NCBI GenBank assembly: GCA_013368375.1
Contig: JAACJP010000039.1
Location: 248,001-312,000 of the forward strand
Direction of reading: 5' to 3'
Source of the DNA: Tricholomella constricta
Taxonomy: Eukaryota > Basidiomycota > Agaricomycetes > Agaricales > Lyophyllaceae
DNA: 64,000 nt
Position numbers and translations under genes: made by a program. Under the pieces are notes generated by a model that searched no databases, had not been told where the DNA came from, and worked only from the letters and a program-made list of their open reading frames with translations. This document shows positions 29,801 through 38,711 of the stretch, in pieces. Within the stretch, counting starts at the first letter, position 1, and each line of letters begins with the position of its first letter.

Positions 29801-31294
29801 GTCTTGCCAAATTTTGCGATGACGGAATATTCTTCCCAAGGCAAGACTAGGGACTTCAATGTCGTTCACATACAGAATTGCGTCTCTCACCAGGCAATGT
29901 ATACATCCCTCTCGCGTGGTGTCTCAGCAAGGGGTACCATTACGTTACAAGGGTTCAACAGTGACAAAATTACAGGCGGTGCATCGGGACAGCTGCGTCA
30001 GGAATTCCGTGAATTAGAATTGCTGGACAACATCACCTGTATGAGATTTGAAGGTAAACTGCCTGAAGGCATGCATGACGCAGGCCGGCGAAACACATTG
30101 ATTGACTCCTTCCGTGCTTGTAAAGGCATAGATTACATGCCTCCTACCATCAATCCCGCCATCCGCTGGAGTAAATCCGATCCATTCTTGAGCTGGGTTC
30201 TTGAAGACGTAGATTGGAGCATACTCACAAAGCCAAGTAAAAAGGCTTCATTGCAGCCAAAAAGCGTGTATGTCCCAGCAAGAGGCACAAATCCAGATTC
30301 TCGCAAGCAACAGCACTCTAATATTGAGCCGCAGGGATTCCAAGACCAGAAGCGCAAACTGAGGTTTGACAATGTAGCCCCTGATGATCTGCTAAATGAT
30401 ATGCCTAACCGTAAAAGAAAGAAATTGTTGGGAGATACGGGATTGCCTGCCCTGAATCATAATCATGACGAAGAGTCCCCAAGTGGTACGCCCTGGAGAG
30501 ATAATAGTTGCGCCTACGATGCAACAATGGCCGTCTTGCATAACATTTGGAGACAGAACCCTGATGTTATGACAGTCTTGCTGAGCAACTTTAATACTGA
30601 GCATCTTCGTCCGCTTATTGCAGGCTTCAATGAACATGCCAGGTCACAGGCCATTTCTCTTGAAAATGTCCGTGATGACTTGCGTTATGAGTTGTTCTCT
30701 CTTTCTGGAGCTACCTTCCCCTGGGGTAGATACACAAGCGTCCACGAAATATTGGATAGGCTCTTGTCCGCTTCTGAGCAAGTGATGTCATCTGTCAGGA
30801 TCTGTACCAGAGGTCATGTCGTTGGTCCCATGCAGTCTTCGATCTCGAGTTCACTTGTCCCTGTATTGCGTGTCAATACAAACACATCTATACAAGACTA
30901 CGTCCGACGCTTTCGCATCCAAACAAGCTCCCGATGTCGCACTTGTCGAAGGAATCTTATCAGAGTGCACACCTTTGTGCAGGCGCCGCCTCTTTTGGCG
31001 TTTGACTTAGCAAGCGGAAATTTGAAACTTGTGTTGAATTTGACTGTACCTATATCAACGCGGGAAGCTCAACTAACTGCGGAATACACATTATCTGGCA
31101 TCATATACCATGGAAGGTATCATTTCACCTGTCGAGTGATTTCACCCCTTGGGTCCGTTTGGAAGCACGATGGTTTAGTCGCGGGGGGCTCAATGACTTA
31201 TGAAGGGAACATCACCGACATTTCTCTTGATGATCTGGACAATCGTGCTCCGATCGTTGCTGTGTATGCTCTCCAACTTCCCAACATCACCTGA
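23810..31294 (+). CDS. Helitron Rep-helicase with C-terminal cysteine-protease-like domain
   Basis: About 2,490 codons without a stop (numbered from 23810; the true start lies upstream of the Gypsy insertion or at an inner ATG). In order: a Cys/His-rich N-terminus; a second Cys motif ('CNRVCNTCRVHIRKGNVPP') with 'LTFMERLLIARVRH', as in the DUF6570 region of fungal Helitrons; the Rep endonuclease with the two-histidine motif 'LHLHLLLWI' (H882, H884) and tyrosines in 'MYYVTKYVTK' (Y1086, Y1090); a PIF1-type helicase with Walker A 'GMGGTGKS' (about residue 1594) and 'FFDEVSML'; and a C-terminal domain with 'WRDNSCAYDA' (C2234) and 'YHGRYHFTC', resembling a ubiquitin-hydrolase-type cysteine protease. 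It nicks, unwinds and copies the element by rolling circle. No internal defect was seen, but the Gypsy insertion probably disables it. Confidence 0.85.
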   Translation: MLPCFLRNLQASRNTWIYLYDALKAWFRSRTCHTMILHHRGFVNWCIFSRSDSRTDVKRTCALVKWLMQRGFMYKHDFAAGLEQHHACETHGCRLSVGCASGSVLDCTSDKHLPYFILLGDCLSVLDFFPSIGHAFHAYDFSSLFWSLAPSDSFTAISTLPSKPHYSHPTGGGKSVKRKNHFFTVDDVKPFITSDFVGSSEDYTLKFIDHVDSIGLLNYPPGEGFVHAKIPVHELPKHMSMTNVKKVARLHHVSLPSRPYEADLLSAFDGHACLSCNLLSTVFSINPSRKAKHNTAQKERYAAAKVVDLDAHEVFDRTPFPPPPLTPELSHEIIKDFCAESAPNILEEAGGAVCGTLVPVHSLSPLKHIKRMLHVLEAPGVTRVERKSNTKPIKSYTGPVLDYSCNRVCNTCRVHIRKGNVPPRALANGLWLGKVPEVLSSLTFMERLLIARVRHNCNFLRVASSGRHKMRAHLVAFESPVPKIYDALPPPVEDLDDVLAILFTGPCRPTDEDYQRAPVLVRRRAVRDALEWLILNHFDYSDVAISDENLSKYPEDSPPVSVVYKQSDTNKIAEAMSVHDNGDEEGIDSGEVPFIVHGLMGDQLGTKSVESLKGIALKHWNSGGKALRVGHSGKMESIYNNPDLYPQMFPWLFPYGLGGIGSTSLSDSAHKKQLLMYHDKRFQKDLAFPFAAFSHQQVKASATGGYLLADKANFQEITDRLLDVDQNVLADIAKRMERGDVVKPETEEEKRCFQVIRDLDHVGGKVNGSVTSKKFMRNEIWSLVANQGAPSWYITLSPADVCHPICLYFADSDEKFKPILRTDDQRFRLIAQNPVAAARFFDFMVKLFIKHVLGFGSDHPGLYGETSAYYGTVEQQGRLTLHLHLLLWIRNGLTPDEARKAIMDPTSPFQRELVQYLEAVHQGEFTTGTLDEVREAVSAASQVPGYQSPIMTLPEPPPDACLEKCTACDRCKELKSWRTRFSFTVDDILFKSNIHTCRSNINKDGSQNKSRQYQGCLDNAWGTCRGRFPRPLFKQTEVDPATGSLNIKKLEAWINTVSAAVSYLFRCNTDVTSLRSGTAIKGVMYYVTKYVTKTSLKTHVIFDTVRSVFQKNTEVLGGSAPRQEKARQLMTKIVNTLTVKMELGSPLICLYLLGNPDHYTSHKYKAFYWRTYVMEMLAAWPDQEGITNRLPEKVMLLQRTNGRVVGLSPVYDYIYRAPELESTSLYDWVSRCTRFKGDAEDVEVIEEDVELDLNIKQERDFCKKDDSLIYPGQEEGLPEGGGKGGMRKRTESTIHSFLEGHPLASTHRIRCLDPCNGVVPNFTGQALPRYDRGDREFYCATMLTLFMPWRSGLDLKKEGKTWDDTFADAKFIPRHQTLMKNFNIQYECMDAQDDFHAQMKKGNALLPSWINAQSSFMSEFQQEQRIDDFTFDETRTQDDDELGYSSELGKMRFGKEETMREMCGIIKGSEWHNPESNLLPDDTDLAPEPPEFNIPGSQWKASVAKERAAILEQRTKNMPENAGSNFHKGADPNVVEIVDRSYLTKKCQTGKWKATIKGIVLDFKLNKEQQRAFSIIAAHVANPNSEPLKMYIAGMGGTGKSQVLKAVIKYFETRKESHRFVAVAPTGTAAALLGGSTYHSIFGIYDMLEQTTTQLAQVKSRLTGVNYVFFDEVSMLSCRDLYKISARLAQVLGNADTPFGGMNMIFAGDFAQLPPAMGGEGVALYSRTVGTKGATLVHQEEAIGKALWQQVTTVVILRKNMRQTHNTPEDKKLRKALENMRYKRCTPEDLIFLRSLKSSKSPGYQSITEKQFRNVSIITSFNADKDAINLVGSQRFALETHQTLTDFYSEDLVAPPEDAGDRAKRKAAGNRTRVEKQKVSEKVQKDLWDSPHCSNKKLIPGILSLCVGLPVMIRQNLATELCITRGQEAYVHSWISVPGSYGQRILDTLFVRLKDAPTSVKVPGLPENVVPLTKSTVATVCYLRNDSPLNVSRTQVEVLPNFAMTEYSSQGKTRDFNVVHIQNCVSHQAMYTSLSRGVSARGTITLQGFNSDKITGGASGQLRQEFRELELLDNITCMRFEGKLPEGMHDAGRRNTLIDSFRACKGIDYMPPTINPAIRWSKSDPFLSWVLEDVDWSILTKPSKKASLQPKSVYVPARGTNPDSRKQQHSNIEPQGFQDQKRKLRFDNVAPDDLLNDMPNRKRKKLLGDTGLPALNHNHDEESPSGTPWRDNSCAYDATMAVLHNIWRQNPDVMTVLLSNFNTEHLRPLIAGFNEHARSQAISLENVRDDLRYELFSLSGATFPWGRYTSVHEILDRLLSASEQVMSSVRICTRGHVVGPMQSSISSSLVPVLRVNTNTSIQDYVRRFRIQTSSRCRTCRRNLIRVHTFVQAPPLLAFDLASGNLKLVLNLTVPISTREAQLTAEYTLSGIIYHGRYHFTCRVISPLGSVWKHDGLVAGGSMTYEGNITDISLDDLDNRAPIVAVYALQLPNIT

Positions 31295-32279
31295 CCCGCT
31301 CCCGGACTGCAGAACTCGGATATGCCGTTCATCGGCCCACTAGCACCAGTCACATCTTAACTTCCATATGAGGTATGCAGATTCTATCATGCACCACCAC
31401 CACCACCATTTCCTCTCCTCTGAGAGAACGCGGCCTTTGATCACACTGGGTCAACTCTAACACAAACTGGTTCAAGCCCATAGTATCCGTCCATTTAGCA
31501 ACTGCATCGAAATCGAAGCAGTTTGCGGGAGCGGTTGGCACTACCAGCAGAGTTGAACTTCCCTCTCCAAAAACATAATACACTGTAACATGCACACTAA
31601 ACTTACTCAATACCTCACTAAGACTTCTCCACAAGGACCCTACTACTGTAACGACTTGTAGACCCTCTCAGCTTGGGGAAACACCCGTGAGCGGTGCGTC
31701 CGTCTCTGAATCGGAGAACCGGACATCACCCAGTTCTTCCCACACGGCCCGGGACTGTCGCGCGTACGTGGCCATTGCATCCCTGCGCTGGTTACCATAG
31801 CCTGCGACCGAGACCCACGAACAGTACACCTGCAGTACACCGTCGCACAACACCTCTCAACCGACGAACCCCATCCACGCCTGGCGCCCGCTTACCCCTG
31901 CACGCTGCCCCGACGACCTTGTCTCAGAACACAAACCGAGGTGTGCACCGAACAACACTGCCTTCGTCAAACCACTCTTGTATTGCGCTTGAATATCCAT
32001 ATAGGCTTAGCATTCAACGCACAGACTCTGAGACACATAAATGTGTTCATCCCATCCCTTCCCTTACATTGGCTCATACAGGAGGGAGAAGACGAGGATA
32101 CAGACTTACTAAATTCGTGACACCCTATTGAGCTCCCTAGATAGACGTTCTGACTCTCGAGAATAGCTCGTCGAAAGGAGTAGATAGGGCCCGGGTAAAT
32201 GGTGCTCACGCATCTGGATAGTCCCGGAAGCGCGGTTGTTCAGGAATTGGACCGCTCCGCGTCAATAACAATAACAATA
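31295..32279. other. No gene recognised; right edge of inserted block
   Basis: Non-coding by inspection. Contains a short CAC repeat (about 31,391-31,405) and ends in an (AATAAC)3-like run at 32,262-32,280, right before the resumed F-box coding sequence. The simple-repeat end resembles the 3' tail of a non-LTR retrotransposon, but no LINE protein is attached. Confidence 0.4.
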
Positions 32280-32282
32280 ACC

Positions 32283-33627
32283 AGCATTTCAACTAATCCG
32301 AAATGAATATGTGAGTGTCTAATTACCGATTTGGGACCACTTTACTCAACTCACTTGTTAGGTTCTTCGTGGCGCTATATCCTCACAGGACTGGGAGCGA
32401 TTTTATTATTACGCACGCAAAGTAAAAGATTTTGTCTATCCTGCCTATGACGACGAAACTAGGTGTACGCACCACGCCAAAGTTCGTCTCTCCCAGCTGT
32501 GGACATCACCGCTCCTTCCGACGGTGCGACGATACACTTGTTATGACATCCGTTCGCAGGGTCCTTTCATCCATTCATTGTTCATATCACCGACTATCGA
32601 ATATCTCAAACTGGGGCTCATGACCGATCCTCAGGAATCTGCTGTCGGGACCTTGTTATCGACGCTGGTAGACGAAGCTCCGTTGTTAAACACCCTTCAT
32701 CTCAACGGCACCCTTTCGGCTCCTTCGCTCGAGTATGTCCTCCAGCTGAAGAACCTTCGGTCTCTGGAGCTTCAAAACATGAGTGAATGCATTGATTCAC
32801 ATTTCCTCACCCACCTCTCTGGGCTCGAGAATTTGTCTGACCTCTCTATTGATCTCCAAATTTCGCCCTCGACCACTTTCTTCGTTCGGGACGGGTTTAG
32901 ACAACTCAAGAAACTGCAAATAACCGCCTTGTTCTCCGTCATTGAAGATATCCTTACGGATCTGTCAGTGGAAGTAGAACTCGAATCGCTGGGATTCGTC
33001 ACACCTTCAGACCCATTACCTGGATGGGAGGCTCATTGTACGAGCCTCTTCAACACTGTATGCCAACGTTGGCCACGATCTCTCCGACAGATAACCATCG
33101 ATCGCGAATGGGGCAACCGGAACTCTTTGGCCCTCTCACTCAGCCTCATCTCCCCACTCTTTCGTCTCTCAAACATCGAACACTTCTCCGTTCGCGAATT
33201 CATCCTCTCTTTGACGAGCGAGGAGCTTCGAGAGCTCGCATCCGCATGGCCACAACTCCAGGAACTGCACCTTCCATTCGACGACACCGTCTCCCCACAG
33301 CTGTCCTTCTCTACCCTGTACACACTGGCCGAACTGTGCCCAAAGCTCGTGCACTTGGAGGTGCCCATTGACTTTAAAAGTATACCACCCCTCCCGTCTC
33401 CACGACCTCCACCCGTCTCGCTCGAGCGGCTGTTCATTGCGAACAATGACCCCCCGACCGACACGCCCGACCTGCTTCTCATCGCGCGCCACTTTGACCG
33501 ACTCTTCCCCCGGTTGCAGAAGCTCAGCCGTGTACCGGTCAAGGATATTGACATCTCGACTTGGGAGAAGGTCATCGCTATGATACATGCGTTTCGATCT
33601 GTGAGATTAGAAGTTTCTCTATCGTAG
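32283..33627 (+). pseudogene. 3' part of a split F-box/LRR-type gene
   Basis: Coding resumes with 'AFQLIRNEY' (to 32310), a 51-nt intron (32311-32361) and a 1,266-nt exon from 32362 to the stop at 33627. The exon begins 'VLRGAISSQDWERFYYYARK', the usual segment after the F-box in Agaricomycete F-box proteins, followed by about 350 residues of degenerate leucine-rich repeats ('LKNLRSLELQNMSE', 'WPQLQELHLPFDD', 'LCPKLVHLEVPIDF'). It has no start codon or F-box of its own; both are supplied by 428-669. Joined, the gene would encode 511 residues, a normal family length. Such proteins select substrates for SCF ubiquitin ligases. The sequence itself is undamaged, suggesting the split is fairly recent. 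Confidence 0.75.
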
Positions 33628-34091
33628 AATCATATAGACCTTTTAGATTGTTTCGCGGTACATTATAAATTATTTCAGAATTTCGAGAATTTGCCAGTGA
33701 TTCGTTCCATGAAAGCAAATAAGCTCCTGGATAAAAGGTGCCAGCCCTGGCATTTGTGACTTCATTCAGTGTCAATCACAAACGCGTCGACGCGTAAACC
33801 ACGTGAACAGCGTATTATCTGAAATGAAATGGATCAACGTTTCATCCAGTTGACCAACAAAACTACAACTTCGCTTCACGCCCGAACTTCTCTTAACTCC
33901 TGATCAAGTGACTGCAGGGCTCTAAAGATCTAACTGCTGGTCACCCACATCGCGTCCTGCGGATTACATTTCAACGACGCCAGATCGTCATGCCAATACA
34001 ATTCTCTTTGGCTTCATTGCTACAACATTAGAACAAAGCACGACGCGATTCAATGTCTTGACATCTTTGATCACCATGCTTTCGTTCACTG
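33628..34091. other. No gene recognised
   Basis: 3' flank of the F-box gene, ending at the Copia target site TGCTC (34092-34096). Confidence 0.4.
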
Positions 34092-34096
34092 TGCTC

Positions 34097-34399
34097 TGTT
34101 GCGAATAGACTCAGCCGTGTGTAGGTGAACGACTCGTATTAGTATGTACCTGTTGCGAATAGACTAGATACGGGTAAGTATTCGGTTCTCGTTGTAAGTA
34201 ATAATAGACATACCTCAGCCGTGTGTAGGTGAACGACTGAGGTATCTGGTATCTGCGATCGTCCGAATACTTGGTACTGTACAGTACCAAATATGCCTCC
34301 GTCCCTCTCCTGTTCTTTTATCCTCTGGGCGAGTGGATGGGCGCATCACGCGCGTCCCACGTGATCCCGACGCGTCCAGCGCGAATCCCTTTTCCAACA
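34097..34399 (-). repeat. 3' LTR of the Copia element
   Basis: 303 bp, TGTTG..CAACA ends. It contains the perfect 20-bp palindrome TTGGTACTGTACAGTACCAA (34271-34290) and internal direct repeats ('TGTTGCGAATAGACT' twice; 'CTCAGCCGTGTGTAGGTGAA' twice). The polypurine tract (plus-strand CTCCCCCT, 34400-34407) adjoins it. Confidence 0.95.
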
Positions 34400-34422
34400 C
34401 TCCCCCTGATTCGTGTAACCCG

Positions 34423-37400
34423 CTAGGGATCACATAGACGTAGCGCGATGCAGTGCTGGTGGTGCGCAGGTCGCGGTAGTGCCTTTGTGAGTATGTCGGC
34501 GGTATTGTCAGTGCTGGGAATATATTGCAGGGCGACGTCGCCGGTCTCGACTCGCTCGCGAATGAAGTGGTGGCGGACGTCAATGTGCTTGACCCGGTTG
34601 TGGTTCCGTTTGTTCTCGGCTATCGCGATGGCGCCGTTGTTGTCTGCGCGTAGGATTGCAGGCCTTGGTTGGGGGAATCCGACTTCGGCCAGTGACGAGA
34701 ACATCCACTGAACCTGCTCTACTGCGCGTGACATCGCCATGTATTCCGCTTCGGTTGTGGACGTGGCGACTGTCGCTTGGTACTTTGATCCCCAAGCCGT
34801 GGGTCCGCCTGCCTGGATGAACACATGGCCTGAGACCGAGCGTCGGGTATCTGGGCAGGCTGCGAAGTCCGAATCGACGTATCCGGTGGGGGTGCAGTTG
34901 TCATATCCGGGTCCCCCGTACCGTAGTTTGTAGTGTATCGTCGCTTTGATGTACTGTAGCACGTGTATCAGTGCCTGCCAGTGCGCTTTCCCCGGGTTTG
35001 ATGAGAAGCGGCTGAGAGACGCGACTGCGAACGATAGGTCTGGTCGTGTGCCGATCTGAGCGTACATTACCGCTCCGAGTACCTCGCTGTATGGTTTGTC
35101 TTTCATGTACTCGCGATCGGTTTCGTCTGCTGGTGACTGTGCTCGGGTGAGTATGATCCCAGCTGGGAGTGGCGTATGTTTCGGCGCGCAGTCGGACATA
35201 TTGTGGCGGGCGAGTACGCGCTTCAGGTATTCTTCCTGGTCCATGGTGAGGAGTCGCTGGTCTCGGTTGCGGGTAACGCGGATTCCCAGTACAAGCTTGA
35301 TGTCGCCGAGGTCTTTGATTGCGTATTTCTCCCCGAGCTCGGTGACTGCGCAGGTCGCTTCCTGCGCCACCGACGACATGCCGGTGGTATCGTCCGTGTA
35401 TGTGCTGGTAATGGTTGTACCGCCCTCTCGTTCCCTCGCCCTCACTGATGGGTCCGCCCTCGATCGCCTGTACCCCTGCCTCGCCATGTCTTCGTCAAGT
35501 GTCTTCCACCAATTATACGCACCATCCATTGTTCCGTAGATTGCCTTATCTACCAGCGCCACTATGCCTCTCTTGTCCTCCTCTTGTGTTTCGTCTCCAT
35601 CGACCTGTGTCCCTATCTTCGTCCCTGCAGCGACTTCAACTTGGAATACCTGGCTGGGAGTGAGTTCGTACCCCTCGGGCTGTTCCATGAGGATGGGCAC
35701 TTGGTTTGGGGCGTTGAGGTAGGCACTGGAATAGTCAATTTGCCATATCTCCCAGTCGTGTACGGTCCCGAAAGCGAGGTTGATACGAAGTGATTCATAC
35801 CTGACAACGGACGCATAACTCGCGAAGAAGTCGACGCCCGGTATCTGGGAGAAGCCCTTTGCTACTAGTCTGGCCTTCCTCCCAATCACCTCCCCCTCTC
35901 CGTTATACTTCAACGCGAAGGTCCATCTATTCTTCATCGTCCTAGCTCCCTCTGGTCTCTCCACCAGCGTCCAGACCTCCCTCTCGTGCATTCGTTTTAT
36001 CTCCTCGTCCATCGGGGTCTTCCAGAGGTCGGGGCGCTTCATTGCCTCGGAGTAGGACTTCGGGACCCACGTCTCGGCGTCGATGGTTGCTGACAACGCT
36101 GTGCCCGTCGATCTCAGGTCCTTGCGTGCCCAGTCGAGCCCGCGTGCTGCAGCTGCTGCGGCGGCTGCTTCGGAGGCTTCGTTCTCGATGGCTGCTGCTG
36201 ATGGGTTTCTGATGCGGGTTCCACGTCGTGGTCCTTGGTCTGTCTGGTCCGGCGCGGTGCTAGTGTCGGCGTCGCTGGGGGCTGCGGGCGTGGGCAGGAT
36301 GTCGGGTGCTGGTGGGTCATCGAGGTGTTCAACGTTGTCTGCCTCGTCGTCCTCGGTGTGCGAGAGGGTGCGGTTGGCGGGTCCTTCCTCGAATATGACG
36401 TCACGGGATCTGAAAATGCGTCCGCTCGATCGATCGAGTAATTTGTAATCCCCCTTCCCAAAGTAGCCAATCAGGGCACACTTCACCGATCGCATATCCA
36501 GTTTGCTTCCGCCGTCCTCCTTTGGGACCTTGGCGTAGGCGACGCATGCAAACGGCCGTAGGTATGACACGTCGGGCTTCGTTCCTTCTCTGATCTCGAA
36601 GGGGGTCTTCCCGCTGTGCCTCGAACTCGGTATGAAGTCGGATACGTGGAGGGACGTCGCCATGGCCTCGCCCCAGTAGTGGGCTGGGAGGCCGGAGTCA
36701 TTGATCATACTTCGGCCTCGATCGAGGGTGGTGCGGTTCATCCGTTCGACGACTCCATTAGCTGCGGAGGAATGGGGAGCGGTGGTTTCGTGCTTAATGC
36801 CGAATTTCGTGGTATATGCAGACCAGACCGAGTTGACGAACTCCGGACCTCCGTCGGTGCGTATGGCGAGTAGCTTTCTCCCTGTCTGACGCTCTGACTC
36901 GACGTGGTACGATTCGAGGCAAGCCCCCGTCGTTTCCATCTTTTTATCGGCTAGGAACCAACCCCTCACACCGGCCCCCCCTTGGTCGCATCCCAACATC
37001 ATGTACGATTTCCCACCCGTGGTTTTCACGCGTGCGGGGCCCCAGAGATCAAAGCTAACCCGTTCGTTTGGTTCGCTCTCAGGTATGACCTGTTCGTCAA
37101 AGGGCCGTCGTGTCTGTTTCCCCATGATGCAGTCTTCGCATCGCCCGATCGCCGCCTTCTTTGTAACGTCTAGTCCCTTCGTCATCTCGCCCCGGATCAT
37201 TTCGCGGAGTATGCTCTCCCCCACGTGTCCGAGGCGTCTGTGCCAGGTTTCGAAGTCGACGGGGTGCCGGAGGGATCTGGCTGACATTGCCATTGGCGCG
37301 ATGAAGTCAATCCGGTACATGGTTTCGTTGTGACAGGTCCCCCGCATGAAGGGTCGCCCGTCTTGGTCGAGGAACAGCGCGCCGTGGCCGTCAAACGTGG

Positions 37401-38619
37401 ACGTACATCCCTTCTTGCCGAGGCACCCGATGGACAGAAGGTTGTGTTCGAGGTCTGGGGCGTGCAGGACATCGTCGAAAGTCAGTTCGATTAATTGTCC
37501 GTCGAACGCCACTGATTTCTTGACTCTGCCCTTTCCTATTATCCGAAAAACCCCTCCGCTCGCCGTGGTACCGGAGTCATCTTCTGGTAAGTCCTCGTAA
37601 GTCTCGAAGTCTGCCCGGTTGACAAAGAAGTGCCTGCTGGCCGCGGAGTCTGCGTAGCTGACGGGTTCCCCATCGTGCGCGTGATCGGTAGCCGAGAAGG
37701 CTAGGCACCGAGGCGTCGTACTAGCCGAGTCCGTGTTAGCCGAGTTCGTGGCGCTGATGACCGCGGAGTTGGCTGCGGGGGGTGTGTTCGTGGCTGGCGG
37801 CGTCGTCGCTGCTGTCTTTGGGCCTTTCCACCATTCGGGGTATTGGCCTGCTAGTCCTCCCCCAGGTCGGAAGCATTGGTCCTTGGTGTGGCCGATGCAC
37901 CCACAACTAGGTAGGTTCGTGCACTTGAGCTCCGGGTGGCGCACGGGACGTTTGCCGCTGTTCGTCGAAGCAGAAAGCGCTTGCGTGGTCTTCGCAGGGG
38001 ATATGTCCGAGGTGCTGGAGATGATCATGGCGTGGGTAGTGAGCCGGGTGATTATAGCTGCTGAGGTGGTCTCGGTGAACAGGGAGCCGACCAGTATGCT
38101 CCAGGATTTTGGCATGGATTTCAGTACGTATACACGGAACTTCTTGTCTTGGATATCCGCACCCTGACCGTTGGCAGCTGCCCACGCCTCGCGCATCGCC
38201 GAGAAGTGTTTCTCGATGTCCGCACCCTCTGTGTACTTAATCGCTCCGAGCGTCTCCTCTGCGTTGATTAGGGCAAGGTCGGATTTAGCGTCGCGGAGGG
38301 TCGTCAGTGACTCCCATGTCTCCGCGGCGGTGCCGTCCATTATGACTCCCTGGCCTACGGGGTTGACGACATTTAGCGTTATCATCCCCTGTGCGTAGGC
38401 GTCCCGCTGGAGCCATTCCTCGTGTGTGGGGTTTGGCGAGCCCCAGTACGACGTCGCAGTGGCGGTGGGGTCCGGCGTCGGGCAAGTGATCTGTCCCCCG
38501 AAGTAGCCCAGTAGTCCCTTCGCTCGTGCAGCATTTATTATGGTAGTCTTCCAGTCGATCCAGTTTGTCCCGTCGAATTTTTCGGCGGGGGGCAAGAGAA
38601 ATAGATTCGGGTTAGACAT
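34423..38619 (-). CDS. Copia Gag-Pol polyprotein
   Basis: 1,398 residues from ATG at 38619, no stop or frameshift. In order: Gag ('LLPPAEKFDGTNWIDWKTTI'); a divergent zinc knuckle ('CGCIGHTKDQC'); aspartic protease with D324 in 'YADSAASRHFFVN'; integrase with the HHCC domain ('HRRLGHVGE', 'CEDCIMGK') and DDE core ('VSFDLWGPA', 'AIRTDGGPEF', 'HSSAANGVVERMNR'); reverse transcriptase with 'IDYSSAYLNAP' and the catalytic 'YTDD' (Y1074-D1077; most Copia elements have YVDD); and RNase H ('GYVDSDFAACPDTRRS', 'TTEAEYMAMSRA'). One polyprotein is cleaved by its own protease; replication occurs in virus-like particles. How Gag excess is reached is not evident. Confidence 0.95.
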   Translation of the reverse strand: MSNPNLFLLPPAEKFDGTNWIDWKTTIINAARAKGLLGYFGGQITCPTPDPTATATSYWGSPNPTHEEWLQRDAYAQGMITLNVVNPVGQGVIMDGTAAETWESLTTLRDAKSDLALINAEETLGAIKYTEGADIEKHFSAMREAWAAANGQGADIQDKKFRVYVLKSMPKSWSILVGSLFTETTSAAIITRLTTHAMIISSTSDISPAKTTQALSASTNSGKRPVRHPELKCTNLPSCGCIGHTKDQCFRPGGGLAGQYPEWWKGPKTAATTPPATNTPPAANSAVISATNSANTDSASTTPRCLAFSATDHAHDGEPVSYADSAASRHFFVNRADFETYEDLPEDDSGTTASGGVFRIIGKGRVKKSVAFDGQLIELTFDDVLHAPDLEHNLLSIGCLGKKGCTSTFDGHGALFLDQDGRPFMRGTCHNETMYRIDFIAPMAMSARSLRHPVDFETWHRRLGHVGESILREMIRGEMTKGLDVTKKAAIGRCEDCIMGKQTRRPFDEQVIPESEPNERVSFDLWGPARVKTTGGKSYMMLGCDQGGAGVRGWFLADKKMETTGACLESYHVESERQTGRKLLAIRTDGGPEFVNSVWSAYTTKFGIKHETTAPHSSAANGVVERMNRTTLDRGRSMINDSGLPAHYWGEAMATSLHVSDFIPSSRHSGKTPFEIREGTKPDVSYLRPFACVAYAKVPKEDGGSKLDMRSVKCALIGYFGKGDYKLLDRSSGRIFRSRDVIFEEGPANRTLSHTEDDEADNVEHLDDPPAPDILPTPAAPSDADTSTAPDQTDQGPRRGTRIRNPSAAAIENEASEAAAAAAAARGLDWARKDLRSTGTALSATIDAETWVPKSYSEAMKRPDLWKTPMDEEIKRMHEREVWTLVERPEGARTMKNRWTFALKYNGEGEVIGRKARLVAKGFSQIPGVDFFASYASVVRYESLRINLAFGTVHDWEIWQIDYSSAYLNAPNQVPILMEQPEGYELTPSQVFQVEVAAGTKIGTQVDGDETQEEDKRGIVALVDKAIYGTMDGAYNWWKTLDEDMARQGYRRSRADPSVRAREREGGTTITSTYTDDTTGMSSVAQEATCAVTELGEKYAIKDLGDIKLVLGIRVTRNRDQRLLTMDQEEYLKRVLARHNMSDCAPKHTPLPAGIILTRAQSPADETDREYMKDKPYSEVLGAVMYAQIGTRPDLSFAVASLSRFSSNPGKAHWQALIHVLQYIKATIHYKLRYGGPGYDNCTPTGYVDSDFAACPDTRRSVSGHVFIQAGGPTAWGSKYQATVATSTTEAEYMAMSRAVEQVQWMFSSLAEVGFPQPRPAILRADNNGAIAIAENKRNHNRVKHIDVRHHFIRERVETGDVALQYIPSTDNTADILTKALPRPAHHQHCIALRLCDP

Positions 38620-38711
38620 GTCTGTTCAGTGTTCGGTGTTTCTGTTTCAGGTGTTTCGGTCTCGGTTTGAGTGTTCAGGAAAATATTGCTGAGTTTGTCT
38701 AAGTGCTAACG

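Larger units (their letters stand above)
17085..31294 (+). mobile_element. Helitron (autonomous type), interrupted by a Gypsy element
   Basis: The long protein frame ending at 31,294 is a Helitron Rep-helicase. Removing the Gypsy element with one copy of its CCTAC duplication joins the downstream frame to an open frame that reaches back to at least 17,124, so the Gypsy insertion cut the Helitron's coding or leader region. Boundaries are approximate: neither the 5' TC end nor the 3' hairpin-CTRR end could be identified with confidence in 16,600-17,100 or 31,295-32,280. A small 3x repeat ('CATGAGCCTTTGGCTTAC' and variants) lies at 17,237-17,300. Confidence 0.7.

Noticed and set aside
670..32279. 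The whole block as a single Helitron or single TIR element
   Set aside because: Edges show neither TC..CTRR ends nor inverted repeats, and a Helitron would not leave an ACC duplication. A composite history is safer.
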